From the NCBI GenBank assembly GCA_913058555.1, contig CAJXRJ010000036.1, forward strand, positions 1 to 20,250: DNA of 20,250 bases, in the 5' to 3' direction. The notes under the pieces were generated by a model. It was not told the origin of the DNA and did not search any database. It saw only the letters and a program-made list of their open reading frames with translations. Of this stretch, positions 1 through 7,750 are shown in pieces. The DNA comes from an uncultured bacterium. Its GTDB lineage: Bacteria; Planctomycetota; UBA1135; GCA-002686595. Every line of letters starts with the position of its first letter. Position 1 is the stretch's first letter. The position numbers were made by a program, and so were the translations under genes.

Positions 1-276
1 GGGCGGGATCGGGGCGGCGTCGCCCGGGGCCGCCGCGGCCTGACTGTCCTTGGCGGCGACCGCGATCCGGGCCTCGGCCGCATTCAACTCGCCCAGGGGC
101 AAGAGGCTAAGGGTGCCGGTGGCGCCTGGGGCCTCAACCCCGGAGGAGCTGGCCGTCGGGGCCGGCACCCCTGCGCCATGGTCCGTGAGAGTTTCGGGTC
201 CGCTGGACGGCAGGGCCGCCCAGAGGATGGGGAGCGCGGCGCAGGCCGCGGCAGGCAGAAGGACCTTGTTCTTCAT
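1..276 (-). CDS. Secreted protein of unknown function, 3' end cut off by window edge
   Basis: An open frame begins with ATG at 276 and stays open for 92 codons to base 1, so the C-terminus lies outside the window. It starts MKNKVLLPAAACAALPILWA, a classic signal peptide with two lysines followed by an Ala/Leu-rich core. The next ~50 residues are an Ala/Pro/Gly/Ser/Thr linker. Around residues 62-75 the sequence LGELNAAEARIAVAAK may begin a folded part. There is only a weak GGA-type ribosome-binding site. It is the third gene in a same-strand run of exported proteins, 81 bp after the RTX-like lipoprotein. I do not recognise the family, because the diagnostic part is missing. Export is seen in the sequence; anything further would be a guess. 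Confidence 0.6.
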   Translation of the reverse strand, partial: MKNKVLLPAAACAALPILWAALPSSGPETLTDHGAGVPAPTASSSGVEAPGATGTLSLLPLGELNAAEARIAVAAKDSQAAAAPGDAAPIPP

Positions 277-329
277 GACGACTAGATCCTATCCGCCCGC
301 CGAAACCCCTGTGACGCGCCCGTGACGGA

Positions 330-344
330 GGGCCCAGAGGGCCC
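330..344. terminator. Small GC hairpin downstream of the RTX-like lipoprotein gene
   Basis: Six-base arms GGGCCC at 330-335 and 339-344 flank a 3-base loop, 14 bases past the lipoprotein stop codon. There is no U-tract and the stem is short, so a role in termination is only suggested by its position. Confidence 0.2.
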
Positions 345-357
345 CCTGGTGCCCCAA

Positions 358-1614
358 TCAGAGGTTCACAGGCCCGTCAGCGAACTGGACGGTGACGATG
401 CCCCGCAGGTCGTCGATGCCGTCGCGGTTCATCACCGTGTCCTCGATGCGCGTGATGGTCGGCTCGGGGTTGGTGATGAGGTAGTCGGCGAAGTTGCCCG
501 TCAGGATCAGCTCGTCCGGCCCGTCGTTGCTGTCGATGGCGTCGTTGCCGCCTTTGCCCTCGAAGACCGTGCCCACGTCGTTACCAATGAAGGTGTTGTC
601 CAGCTCGTTGCCGTTGATACGTGCCGTGGACGTGCCGCGCACGCCCGCACGCTCGAGGTACTGCGAGCGGTGGGTGTAGGGCAGGATGCCGTCGAAGGTC
701 ATTTCGAACGAGCCGTTGAAGGACTCGTCGAGGAACGCGGGGTAGCGGTGGGTGGGGCTGAAGAAGCTCTCGATGACCGCGACCATGCCGGCGTCGCTGG
801 CCTCCATGTCGGTGCGCAGGTTGAAGTCGTACTCCGACCCGGCGCCGGCCGTGCCGTCGCTGTTGGGGTCGTGTCCCCAGATGCCGTAGTACGTGTCCAT
901 GGCCAGGGCCAGGTACTCGTCATCGATGCGGTCCGCAGGGACGGACATCGGCGGCGTGTAGAGACCGTTCATGACGGCGTTGTCCGTGGCGGCATCGAGG
1001 GCCGTTTGGAACGAGGGCACCTGGGTGCTCAGGCCCTGGCGTAGGACGATGGCGGCGCACTGGCCGATGGTCGGGTCGTTGGCCGGGGACGGCAGCAGGT
1101 AATTCGCCGAAGCCTCCATCACCATCTGCGACGCGTCGACGGTGTCGAAGGTGTCGCCGAAGAAGTCCTGGAAAGCCATCACGTCGGGGTCCACATCGCT
1201 AAACGCGGCGGGGCTCGAGATGATCGCGATCACCGCGCCGCGCAGGCCCATGCGGTTGAAGACGCCCGACTTGTCGGTGCCGAGGGTGGTTCCATCGACC
1301 TCGAAGAGGTGCTGACGGATGATGCCCCTCGTGCGGAAGATCAGCTCGTCGGAGACGCCTGTCTGGGCCAGGAAGTGCACCCGGCGACCATTGGGCGCCG
1401 TCAGCTCGGCGTAACGCTCGAACACCGCGAGGATGCGGGCGTCGACGTTCATGGGAAGCGCCACGATGCCGTCGGTGCCGCCCGAGGTGTCGATGCTGGA
1501 GAGGGAGGCAGACGGGCCGGTGGGACCCATGTCCATGTTGCCCCCATCGTCGTCACTGCTGCATGCGGCGAGGAGGATAGAGAGAGAGAGAATGGCGGTG
1601 CGAGTGAGGTTCAT
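358..1614 (-). CDS. Lipoprotein with C-terminal RTX/hemolysin-type calcium-binding-like segment
   Basis: The protein has 418 residues. The N-terminus MNLTRTAILSLSILLAAC is a lipoprotein signal peptide with lipobox LAAC, so Cys18 would be lipidated. A charged Asp/Gly/Ser linker follows (SSDDDGGN). Residues ~45-325 form a globular region I cannot place; I see no HExxH or other protease motif. From ~327 the sequence changes to Asn/Asp/Gly-rich repeats. GKGGNDAID fits the RTX nonapeptide pattern GGxGxDxUx. The tail RDGIDDLRGIVTVQFADG resembles the closing module that follows RTX repeats in many secreted bacterial proteins. Known RTX repeats bind calcium outside the cytoplasm, so calcium binding here is inference. 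The gene starts 26 bp after the stop of the membrane-anchored regulatory-like protein and is probably co-transcribed with it. Confidence 0.75.
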   Translation of the reverse strand: MNLTRTAILSLSILLAACSSDDDGGNMDMGPTGPSASLSSIDTSGGTDGIVALPMNVDARILAVFERYAELTAPNGRRVHFLAQTGVSDELIFRTRGIIRQHLFEVDGTTLGTDKSGVFNRMGLRGAVIAIISSPAAFSDVDPDVMAFQDFFGDTFDTVDASQMVMEASANYLLPSPANDPTIGQCAAIVLRQGLSTQVPSFQTALDAATDNAVMNGLYTPPMSVPADRIDDEYLALAMDTYYGIWGHDPNSDGTAGAGSEYDFNLRTDMEASDAGMVAVIESFFSPTHRYPAFLDESFNGSFEMTFDGILPYTHRSQYLERAGVRGTSTARINGNELDNTFIGNDVGTVFEGKGGNDAIDSNDGPDELILTGNFADYLITNPEPTITRIEDTVMNRDGIDDLRGIVTVQFADGPVNL

Positions 1615-1640
1615 AGGAGAGGTGCGGTGCTTGGTGGACG

Positions 1641-2726
1641 TCAGTCGTCCTGCGGATGGGGCTGAAGTTCCAGGCGCAGGCCGTCCTGGGCTGCGCCTTC
1701 CAATGGAAGCGAGATGGAGACAGGCTTGAGGGTCCCGTGGTCGCTCAGGACCGTGAGCTCGTAGGTGCCCCTTTCCAGGGGACCGAGGACGGCGCGTCCA
1801 CTCTCATCGGTATAGCGCGCCAGGATCGGCTCACCATTTTGTGCTTCGCCATTGCCCAGCATGATCCGGGACTTGGCGGAGGGCGAGCCATCGGGCCTGA
1901 CGAGTTCGACAGATAGGGTCCCGTCCTCGGAGAGCCAATGGTCGATGGTCGTCCATTCGCCCACCTTGACCGTGTGGCCGTCTGAAGTGTGGCTCACCGT
2001 GCCGGCGAGGGCGCTCGTGCGGTAGGTGCCAGGGGGGAGGTTCGAGAAGGCGTATTGGCCTTCCTTGTCGGTACGTCCCAGGGAGGCGTCTTTCGGCGGC
2101 CCCCAGGTCATCGCCGACGACTCCGGGTCACGCACCTGGCGTTCGAGGGTGACCCGGGCGCCGGGGACGACAGCGCTCGTGCCGTCGCGAACGGTGCCGA
2201 CGATGGAGGTCGAGCGGTCCAGTTCGACCCGAAGGAACCCGGGGCGGTCGAGGCGGATTTCCTTGGGTGCGTACTTCGCCCCGAGCACCGTCAGGAGGCC
2301 CGGGGGGTCGCCGATGTCGATGGCCAGGCGGGTCTCCCCTGGCCCGGCCTGGAAGCGCTCCGTTTCACGGCCGATCTCTCCGGCGCCGGACCGTTTGGCC
2401 CAGAACCTCGGGATCGCGTCGCCGGTGAGCGCGTCCACGGCGGCGATCACGACTTCGCCGGAGCCCGTGCCGGTGCCCGGGGCCGATTCGCGGCCGGGGC
2501 CCTCTCCGACGGTGCCCTTCGGATCCCGCGTGAGGTCCATGGGCACCAGGTCCGGCGCCGCCGGCGCGCCCGAATCTGGCGTCACCTGCGCCGGGGCGCC
2601 AGGATTCCCGCCGTCCAGCAGATCGCTGCTCCCCTGGCGCAGGAGCCACCAAGCGCCGGTGAGGGCTGCCGCGACAAAAAGGACGAGGCCGACGAGGGTG
2701 GGAGTTTTGGAGTGGGGCGTGGGCAT
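1641..2726 (-). CDS. Membrane-anchored protein with carboxypeptidase-regulatory-like beta-sandwich domain
   Basis: I chose the ATG at 2726, giving 361 residues. It places the membrane anchor (residues ~11-29, LVGLVLFVAAALTGAWWLL) right at the N-terminus and avoids overlap with the divergent maf gene. A Gly/Pro/Ala linker runs to about residue 90. The region after it contains the CarboxypepD_reg pattern: SIVGTVRDGTSAVVPGARVT, then GRTDKEGQYAFSNLPPGTYR. A second, weaker copy (DGSPSAKSRIML, then TDESGRAVLGPLERGTYEL) lies near the C-terminus. Such domains are transthyretin-like folds in exported proteins and are not themselves peptidases. The predicted topology is a short cytoplasmic tail with the repeats outside. 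The same domain type is fused to the sigma factor at 10151-13129. The ligand or partner is unknown. Confidence 0.75.
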   Translation of the reverse strand: MPTPHSKTPTLVGLVLFVAAALTGAWWLLRQGSSDLLDGGNPGAPAQVTPDSGAPAAPDLVPMDLTRDPKGTVGEGPGRESAPGTGTGSGEVVIAAVDALTGDAIPRFWAKRSGAGEIGRETERFQAGPGETRLAIDIGDPPGLLTVLGAKYAPKEIRLDRPGFLRVELDRSTSIVGTVRDGTSAVVPGARVTLERQVRDPESSAMTWGPPKDASLGRTDKEGQYAFSNLPPGTYRTSALAGTVSHTSDGHTVKVGEWTTIDHWLSEDGTLSVELVRPDGSPSAKSRIMLGNGEAQNGEPILARYTDESGRAVLGPLERGTYELTVLSDHGTLKPVSISLPLEGAAQDGLRLELQPHPQDD

Positions 2727-2756
2727 GGCTCGACCCCAGTATCCTCGCACGCCGTC

Positions 2757-3356
2757 ATGAAGCAATCGAAGCTAGTTCTTGGTTCGTCTTCACGCTATCG
2801 GGCCGAATTGTTGGCCCGGCTAGGCGTGCCCTTTTCCCAGGAGTCCCCAGAGGTCGATGAGCGGGCCTTCGACGGGGAGTTCGCAGCCCTTGGACCCGCA
2901 GAATTCGCCCTGCGGCTCGCCCGGGCGAAGGCGGAGGCCCTGATCGCGGCGGGCGGCGACCGCTATCTCCTCTGTGCCGACCAGGTCGGAGTCCATCCAG
3001 ATGGGGGCCTGCTGGTCAAGCCAGAGACCGAGGAGCGCGGCGTGGAGCAGCTCATGGGCATGGCGGGCCGTACGCACGAGCTCGTGAACGGCCTCGTTCT
3101 TTTGTGCGAGGGCACTGGGCAGTCTTGGAGTCACACCGACCGCCAGGAGCTGACCATGCGACCCTTCGATCGCGCCGAGGCCGAGGCGTACGTGCGCGAG
3201 TTTCGCCCCCTCGACTGCGCCGGCGGCTATCGCATCGAGGATGCGGGCATTCGCCTCTTCGACCGTATCCGCTCCGACGACTACACCGGCATCATCGGGC
3301 TGCCTCTCCTCGCCACCGCGCGGCTTCTCCGCGAGGCGGGCCTCCTCAGGCCGTGA
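2757..3356 (+). CDS. maf: Maf/YceF-type nucleoside triphosphate pyrophosphatase
   Basis: The protein has 199 residues, the usual Maf length. Maf proteins hydrolyse non-canonical or modified nucleoside triphosphates to the monophosphate in the cytoplasm; the YceF subgroup prefers 7-methyl-GTP. The start LVLGSSSRYRAELLARLGVP matches the Maf N-terminal loop (LASxSPxR). The conserved acidic motif appears as ADQV near residue 80, and a Lys-Pro (VKPET) follows it. The C-terminal FRPLDCAGGYRIEDAGIRLF and IIGLPLL match YceF better than the dTTP/UTP-specific YhdE group, so the YceF assignment is moderate. The ATG at 2757 was chosen because it sits directly before the first strand of the fold; upstream in-frame sequence is antisense to the neighbouring gene. 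That divergent neighbour starts only 30 bp away. Confidence 0.9.
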   Translation: MKQSKLVLGSSSRYRAELLARLGVPFSQESPEVDERAFDGEFAALGPAEFALRLARAKAEALIAAGGDRYLLCADQVGVHPDGGLLVKPETEERGVEQLMGMAGRTHELVNGLVLLCEGTGQSWSHTDRQELTMRPFDRAEAEAYVREFRPLDCAGGYRIEDAGIRLFDRIRSDDYTGIIGLPLLATARLLREAGLLRP

Positions 3357-3731
3357 GGAAGCTTCCCCATGTGGGATCAGCGATCCATACCGTGGACGCG
3401 CTATCGGCCTCGAAAGGGGTGATTCGACGGGAATTGGATCGAGCGCTGCGGTGGCTCTAGGAAGTCATCAATTCGGCCGATAGGCGCGCAGGAGGACGTT
3501 TATGGCTTGGATCCGGTCGACGTGATGGGTGCCCGTTCCTGCCTATGTGGCGCTAGGTAACAGCCTGTACAGAAGGCGCAAGGATCGGGGCTGCGTGGGG
3601 TTCTAGTGGTCTGAGCCGCCGAGTGAATCGCCAGCACTCGAACCCGAATCCTGTTAACCTGTTGCTCCAAGGACGCACGCGGCCCGGTCTTCCGAGGCGC
3701 CTCCCCGCCTGCCGCAGCCTCCTCTGGCGTT
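3357..3731. other. Intergenic region, 375 bp, no gene recognised
   Basis: This stretch between maf and the decarboxylase gene is less GC-rich than its surroundings. I find no tRNA or convincing protein gene. One point stands out: a perfect AGGAGG at 3490-3495 lies six bases before an ATG at 3502, which opens a frame of only seven codons (MAWIRST) ending at 3525. Good Shine-Dalgarno sites are otherwise rare in this window. The region probably holds the decarboxylase promoter and leader, but I cannot place a -35/-10 pair with confidence. Confidence 0.4.
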
Positions 3732-5138
3732 ATGGATCCAGATCTCGACCCGCTCGAACACGTCGCCGACCTTTTCACCAGGATCCTTCTCGAGCGCCAG
3801 GCTCAGGAGGCTCGAGAACCAGTGGTGCCTCCGAGGGACCCCGAGTCCCTGCGTGACGTCCTGGACCTGGAACTGCCGAACAAGGGGCAGTGTCTGGAGA
3901 CCGTAGGGCGGCGCCTCCGCGACCTCGTGCGGCACACGCCGACGACGGCATCCGGCAGCTTCTTCAATCAGCTATTCGGTGGTCGAGAGCCCGCGTCCCT
4001 CCTGGGCGAGACCGTGGCGGCGGCCCTGAACAACTCGATGTACACGTACAAGGTCGCCGGGGCCCAAGTACTGGTCGAGCTCGAACTCATCAAGCAGATG
4101 GGCCTGCTGGTGGGTTTCGACGACGCCGACGGCGTCTTCACCCCCGGCGGGTCGCTCTCCAACCTGACTGGCATGTTGCTAGCCCGGGACCGGGCGCGGC
4201 CGCGCCTCCGGGCTGAAGGGTTCAGCGGCCCGCGTCTGCGGGTCTACACCTCCAAGGACAGCCACTACTCGGTTGCCAAAGCGGTGACCTTGCTCGGCCT
4301 CGGGAGTGAAAACCTGGTGCGCGTGGCGGTCGACGATCGCGGGCGCATGGTTCCCGCCGCCCTCGAGGAGGCGATCCGCGCGGACGTGGCAGCCGGTCAC
4401 GAGCCGATGATGGTCAACGCCACGGCCGGGACCACCGTCCTGGGCGCTTTCGATCCACTCGATGAGCTGGCCGATGTCTGCGAGGACCACGGCTTGTGGC
4501 TGCACGTGGACGGGGCCTTCGGCGGCTCGGCTGTGCTTGACCCGGACCAAGCCGACCACCTCTCGGGGTGCGGACGGGCGGACTCCATGGCGTGGGACGC
4601 CCACAAGCTCATGGGTGCCCAGCTCTCGTGTTCGGTGGTCCTGGTTCGCGAGCGTGGACTCTTGGCCCGCAGCCTCGACGAGAATGCGAGCTACCTCTTT
4701 CAGGGCGACAGCGACGAGCTGAACCCGGGTACGCGCTCTCTGCAGTGCGGGCGCCGCAACGACGCCCTGAAGCTATGGACCCTCTGGCAGTCCTTGGGGA
4801 ACGAAGGCCTGGCCAAGCGCCTGGCAGGCTTCCGGAGCCTGGCACTGCATGCGGCCAAGATCGTGCAAGAGGCGCCTGACCTCAAGCTGGTGCGCGAGCC
4901 AGAGTTCCTCAACGTCTGCTTCGCCGTGGACGGCGTCTCTGCCGAGAACCTCTGCGCGGAGCTGACCGATCGTGGGCTGGCCATGGTCGGCTACGCCATG
5001 GTGGACGGCGAGGCCGTCGTGCGTCTGACCCTGGTCAACGCCCAGGCTGACGAGAACGATCTCAAGCTCCTGTTCAAGCGCCTCCGAAAGGTCGCGGCGG
5101 AGCTCCGCGAGGCCGCGCTCATGCGAGCCGCCTCGTAG
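3732..5138 (+). CDS. Group II PLP-dependent amino-acid decarboxylase (glutamate/cysteine-sulfinate/aspartate decarboxylase type)
   Basis: The protein has 468 residues. Family members remove the alpha-carboxyl group of an amino acid using pyridoxal phosphate in the cytoplasm. Visible family marks include SGSFFNQLFGG (75-84), NNSMYTYKVAGAQVLVE (100-116) and FTPGGSLSN (136-144). Next come TSKDSHYS (173-180; the His stacks on the cofactor ring in relatives), NATAGTTVLGAFDP (229-242) and HVDGAFGG with Asp260. The Schiff-base lysine is Lys292 in SMAWDAHKLMGA; most relatives read NPHK, here DAHK. ASYLFQGD and LQCGRRNDALKLW complete the match. The sequence runs closest in memory to animal cysteine-sulfinate decarboxylase and GADL1, but substrates in this family cannot be read reliably from sequence. 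Glutamate, aspartate or cysteine sulfinate are the candidates. A sodium:solute symporter follows on the same strand 211 bp later. Confidence 0.9.
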   Translation: MDPDLDPLEHVADLFTRILLERQAQEAREPVVPPRDPESLRDVLDLELPNKGQCLETVGRRLRDLVRHTPTTASGSFFNQLFGGREPASLLGETVAAALNNSMYTYKVAGAQVLVELELIKQMGLLVGFDDADGVFTPGGSLSNLTGMLLARDRARPRLRAEGFSGPRLRVYTSKDSHYSVAKAVTLLGLGSENLVRVAVDDRGRMVPAALEEAIRADVAAGHEPMMVNATAGTTVLGAFDPLDELADVCEDHGLWLHVDGAFGGSAVLDPDQADHLSGCGRADSMAWDAHKLMGAQLSCSVVLVRERGLLARSLDENASYLFQGDSDELNPGTRSLQCGRRNDALKLWTLWQSLGNEGLAKRLAGFRSLALHAAKIVQEAPDLKLVREPEFLNVCFAVDGVSAENLCAELTDRGLAMVGYAMVDGEAVVRLTLVNAQADENDLKLLFKRLRKVAAELREAALMRAAS

Positions 5139-5196
5139 GGCCCGTGGCTCTGGATTTGGCGTTCCATGAATCGGCCGAGGCGGTCGATGGGATGAT

Positions 5197-5216
5197 GAGG
5201 GCGTGCGAGCGCCCTC
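5197..5216 (+). terminator. Stem-loop after the decarboxylase gene
   Basis: Perfect 7-bp arms GAGGGCG (5197-5203) and CGCCCTC (5210-5216) flank a 6-base loop, 58 bases beyond the decarboxylase stop. GGTC at 5182-5185 can also pair with GACC at 5217-5220. There is no U-tract. It could end the decarboxylase transcript or sit in the symporter leader. Confidence 0.35.
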
Positions 5217-5349
5217 GACCGGAAACGGAGCGAAGCACGGTTGAGCTTGCCCGGTCCATGCATCGGCTCACTCGATTGCTGCGATGATCGCCTGACGGTC
5301 GGCAACCTGCCGCTGGCCGTCTCCATTCCCCACTGCAAGGCACTTCCCC

Positions 5350-6909
5350 ATGGATCACGCGACCGTCATGAAGCTCCTGGCCATTGGCCTCTACGTGGCG
5401 ATCCTACTGGGGATCGGGGTCGCGGCTTCGCGGAAGACTAGCGACATCCGCGACTACTTCGCGGCGGGCAAGCGCCTCGGTTTCTTCAACGTAGCCTTCA
5501 GCGCACGGGCCACTGGCGAGAGCGCATGGCTCCTGCTCGGCTTGACCGGGATGGGCTACGCCGTCGGTGTGAAGGCCTTCTGGGTCGTGCTCGGCGAGAT
5601 GATCGGGGTCGGGGGCGCGTGGCTATTCATGGCGCACCGGTTCAAGCGCCTGACCGACCGCTACGACTCCATCACCGTGCCCGACTACCTCGAGTCGCGT
5701 CTCCGTGATTCGGGTCACGGGCTGCGATTGATCGCCGCTGGAGCGCTGGTCGTGTTCGTTCCGATCTACGCTGGAGCCCAGGTCTTCGCCACTGGTACGG
5801 CCTTCCACGCCTTCCTTGGCTGGAACCACTACGTGGGTGCCGCTGCGGGGTTCGCCGTCGTGATGCTCTACATCACCCAAGGGGGATTCACCGCGGTCGT
5901 CTGGTCCGACGTCTTCCAGGGGTCCCTGATGGTGATCGGCCTCGTCGCGCTGCCCCTTGTGGCGTGGAGCCACGTCGGTGGACACGAGGCGATCACCGGC
6001 GCTCTCCAGGGGATCGATCCCGACCTACTCACCTGGCACGGTCCCGGCGCCGACGGCCCAGGGAGCGGCGGCTGGAGCTTTGCCACGATCACGTCCATTT
6101 GCGGGCTCGCGGCGATTGGCATCGGGTTCTGGGGATCGCCCCAGGTCTTCGTGCGCTACATCTCCATGAAGAACACGGGGCAGATCGTCCCGGGAACGAT
6201 CACGGCGCTCACCTGGACGCTTCTCGCCGATTCCGGCGCGGTCCTGGTCGGGCTCTTCGGGCGCGCGATCTACGCGCCCGAAGCTCTCGGCGGCAACAGC
6301 GACAACATCCTGCCTGAGATGTCACTCCAGCTCCTACCGGCGTTCTTCGCTGGCGGCTTCATCGCCATGGTGTTGAGCGCCATCATGTCGACGATCGATT
6401 CCCTCCTGGTCGTCGCCTCCAGCGCCGGCGTGAGGGATTACTGGCAGAAGACCCGCCACCCAGGCATGAGCGACGAGCGCCTGATGTCGCTTTCGCGCCG
6501 TGTGACCCTGGCGCTCTCGCTCGTTTCTTTCGGAGTGGGCATCGGGATCATGCTCTACGACAAGGAGAACGGCGTCTTCTGGACGATCATGTTCGGCTGG
6601 TCTGGCATTGCCGCCACGTTCTGTCCGACGATGATCCTCAGCTTGTATTGGTCCGGCCTCACCGCGCGAGGCGCCAAGTTCGCCATGGTGGCTGGCTTCC
6701 TGGCGGTGCCGTTCTTCAAGTTCGCGGCGCCGGCGCTGCTCCTGTCCGCCGGTCTTGAGGGTTGGGTGGAGCGGCTAGCGGACCTCGACGTTCTCCTGCC
6801 ATCGTTCGTGATTGGGTTCCTGGTGGCCATCGTCGTCAGCGCCATGGACAAGCAAGGTCGCGCGCGGATGGCGGGAATCGACGCAGAGCTTCGGGACGCG
6901 CGGTCGTAG
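5350..6909 (+). CDS. Sodium:solute symporter family protein (PutP-like)
   Basis: The protein has 519 residues and about 13 predicted membrane helices, the size and pattern of the SSS family. Members bring a solute such as proline, another amino acid or an organic acid into the cell with sodium. The N-terminus contains the family's first helix and the loop DIRDYFAAGKRLGFFNVAFS. The helix SARATGESAWLLLGLTGMGY aligns with the sodium-site helix of PutP. By my alignment the PutP aspartate (Asp55) is replaced, with a Glu next to it. The motif STIDSLLVVASSAGVRDYW in helix 9 matches the Ser/Thr sodium ligands of the family. The last residues are cytoplasmic and charged. The ATG at 5350 is used; the Met at codon 7 is an alternative. 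Substrate is unknown. The preceding decarboxylase suggests an amino acid, by inference only. Confidence 0.9.
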   Translation: MDHATVMKLLAIGLYVAILLGIGVAASRKTSDIRDYFAAGKRLGFFNVAFSARATGESAWLLLGLTGMGYAVGVKAFWVVLGEMIGVGGAWLFMAHRFKRLTDRYDSITVPDYLESRLRDSGHGLRLIAAGALVVFVPIYAGAQVFATGTAFHAFLGWNHYVGAAAGFAVVMLYITQGGFTAVVWSDVFQGSLMVIGLVALPLVAWSHVGGHEAITGALQGIDPDLLTWHGPGADGPGSGGWSFATITSICGLAAIGIGFWGSPQVFVRYISMKNTGQIVPGTITALTWTLLADSGAVLVGLFGRAIYAPEALGGNSDNILPEMSLQLLPAFFAGGFIAMVLSAIMSTIDSLLVVASSAGVRDYWQKTRHPGMSDERLMSLSRRVTLALSLVSFGVGIGIMLYDKENGVFWTIMFGWSGIAATFCPTMILSLYWSGLTARGAKFAMVAGFLAVPFFKFAAPALLLSAGLEGWVERLADLDVLLPSFVIGFLVAIVVSAMDKQGRARMAGIDAELRDARS

Positions 6910-6952
6910 GCGGCCCCGTCGGCGGCGCGGCCGCGGTCCTCGAATCATGATC

Positions 6953-6999
6953 GGGAACGGCCAGGTAGGAGGCCGCAGCGCTCCTACCCAGCCGTTCTC
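6953..6999. terminator. Long interrupted hairpin between convergent genes
   Basis: The outer stem is 9 bp (6953-6961 with 6991-6999, one G-U pair). A symmetrical CA/CA internal loop separates it from a perfect 8-bp inner stem GGTAGGAG/CTCCTACC (6964-6971 with 6981-6988) and a 9-base loop. It lies exactly between the stops of the symporter gene (6909, plus) and the membrane-protein gene (7025, minus), so it can serve both directions. No U-tract is present. Confidence 0.6.
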
Positions 7000-7024
7000 C
7001 CATCGATCGAATGCTGAGCGAGCC

Positions 7025-7732
7025 TCAGGCGACGGGGCGGCCCTCGATGGTGATCTGCACGGTCGAGTCGATGCGGACCGACTGACGGCCCTCGATCGCC
7101 TGGGCCAGCGTGGCGCGGACGGCGTCACGGGTGGCCTTGAGCTTCTCAAGGCGACGTTCGGACCCGTGGTCGGGCTCCCCGAATCGCTCCATCGAGCCGA
7201 AAGTGCGGCGCGTGTGGTAGTCGATCTTCGAGTTCAGCATCGAGAGCAAGATCTCCTGCGCGTCCAGGCCGTCGAAGGTCCCTTCGATCAGCACGTGGCT
7301 GCTGCTGGACGGGGCGGCTTTCGTGGGAGCGGTGACGTCGTTGTGTTGCTTCATGGTGGACTTCGTGGTTTTAGAGCCAGCGCCGCGGAAAGCGAGCGCG
7401 AGAAGGATGATGGATGTGGCTAGGAAGAAATGTCTGTGGATCTCGCTCTCCACGCCGAAAGAGGCAGTGAGTGCGATCAGCGCGAGCGGTCCGAGGAACA
7501 CTTCTCGCAGCGGCTCCTCCCGGCGGACGCTCTTGTCGGAGACGGTTGCGGCGAGCCCAGCTGTCGACTCGGCGGTCGACTCGGCGGAGAACTCTCCGTC
7601 TGCGGCCGCGGCGGCCCCCCAGGGGCCTGGGTCAACCGTGGCCGATGGAGCGGTGGCTGATTTGGCCGTGGGTGCACCGCCGCGTTCGTCCAGTAGCGTG
7701 GTGGATGGTTTGGTCATGGTTGTCTTGTTCAT
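7025..7732 (-). CDS. Hypothetical two-helix membrane protein
   Basis: The protein has 235 residues and I do not recognise it. Residues 1-75 are low-complexity (Ala/Ser/Thr/Pro) and include the repeated unit ESTA ESTA. Two hydrophobic segments follow, ~79-94 (FLGPLALIALTASFGV) and ~101-116 (HFFLATSIILLALAFR), separated by only a few charged residues, which suggests a hairpin in the membrane. A Lys/Ser/Thr linker leads to a C-terminal domain (~146-231, HVLIEGTFDGLDAQEILLSM to DSTVQITIE) with a helical, charged middle (GSERRLEKLKATRDAVRATL). Both termini would be cytoplasmic. The first ATG at 7732 has an AGGGAG almost touching it, too close for a good Shine-Dalgarno; the Met at codon 6 is an alternative. 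It ends 25 bases from the convergent-terminator hairpin. Confidence 0.6.
   Translation of the reverse strand: MNKTTMTKPSTTLLDERGGAPTAKSATAPSATVDPGPWGAAAAADGEFSAESTAESTAGLAATVSDKSVRREEPLREVFLGPLALIALTASFGVESEIHRHFFLATSIILLALAFRGAGSKTTKSTMKQHNDVTAPTKAAPSSSSHVLIEGTFDGLDAQEILLSMLNSKIDYHTRRTFGSMERFGEPDHGSERRLEKLKATRDAVRATLAQAIEGRQSVRIDSTVQITIEGRPVA
7563..7586. repeat. Two tandem copies of a 12-bp unit
   Basis: GTCGACTCGGCG occurs twice back to back, inside the low-complexity N-terminal part of the membrane-protein gene. It encodes the repeated residues ESTA, and copy-number change would keep the frame. Confidence 0.8.
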
Positions 7733-7750
7733 TCTCCCTGGCCGAGTGAG

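Noticed and set aside
322..1044. A 240-codon plus-strand open frame antisense to the RTX-like lipoprotein
   Set aside because: The product is repetitive Val/Ala/Asp/His/Arg of shadow-frame type, while the minus strand has a lipobox and RTX-like motifs.
1989..2756. Upstream extension of the maf frame
   Set aside because: It is antisense to the membrane-anchored protein and lacks family similarity; Maf proteins start at the position of the 2757 ATG.
3630..3665. A T-loop-like GGGTTCGAG on the minus strand, suggesting a tRNA
   Set aside because: The flanking bases do not form the 5-bp T-stem, and no anticodon arm or acceptor stem can be built around it.
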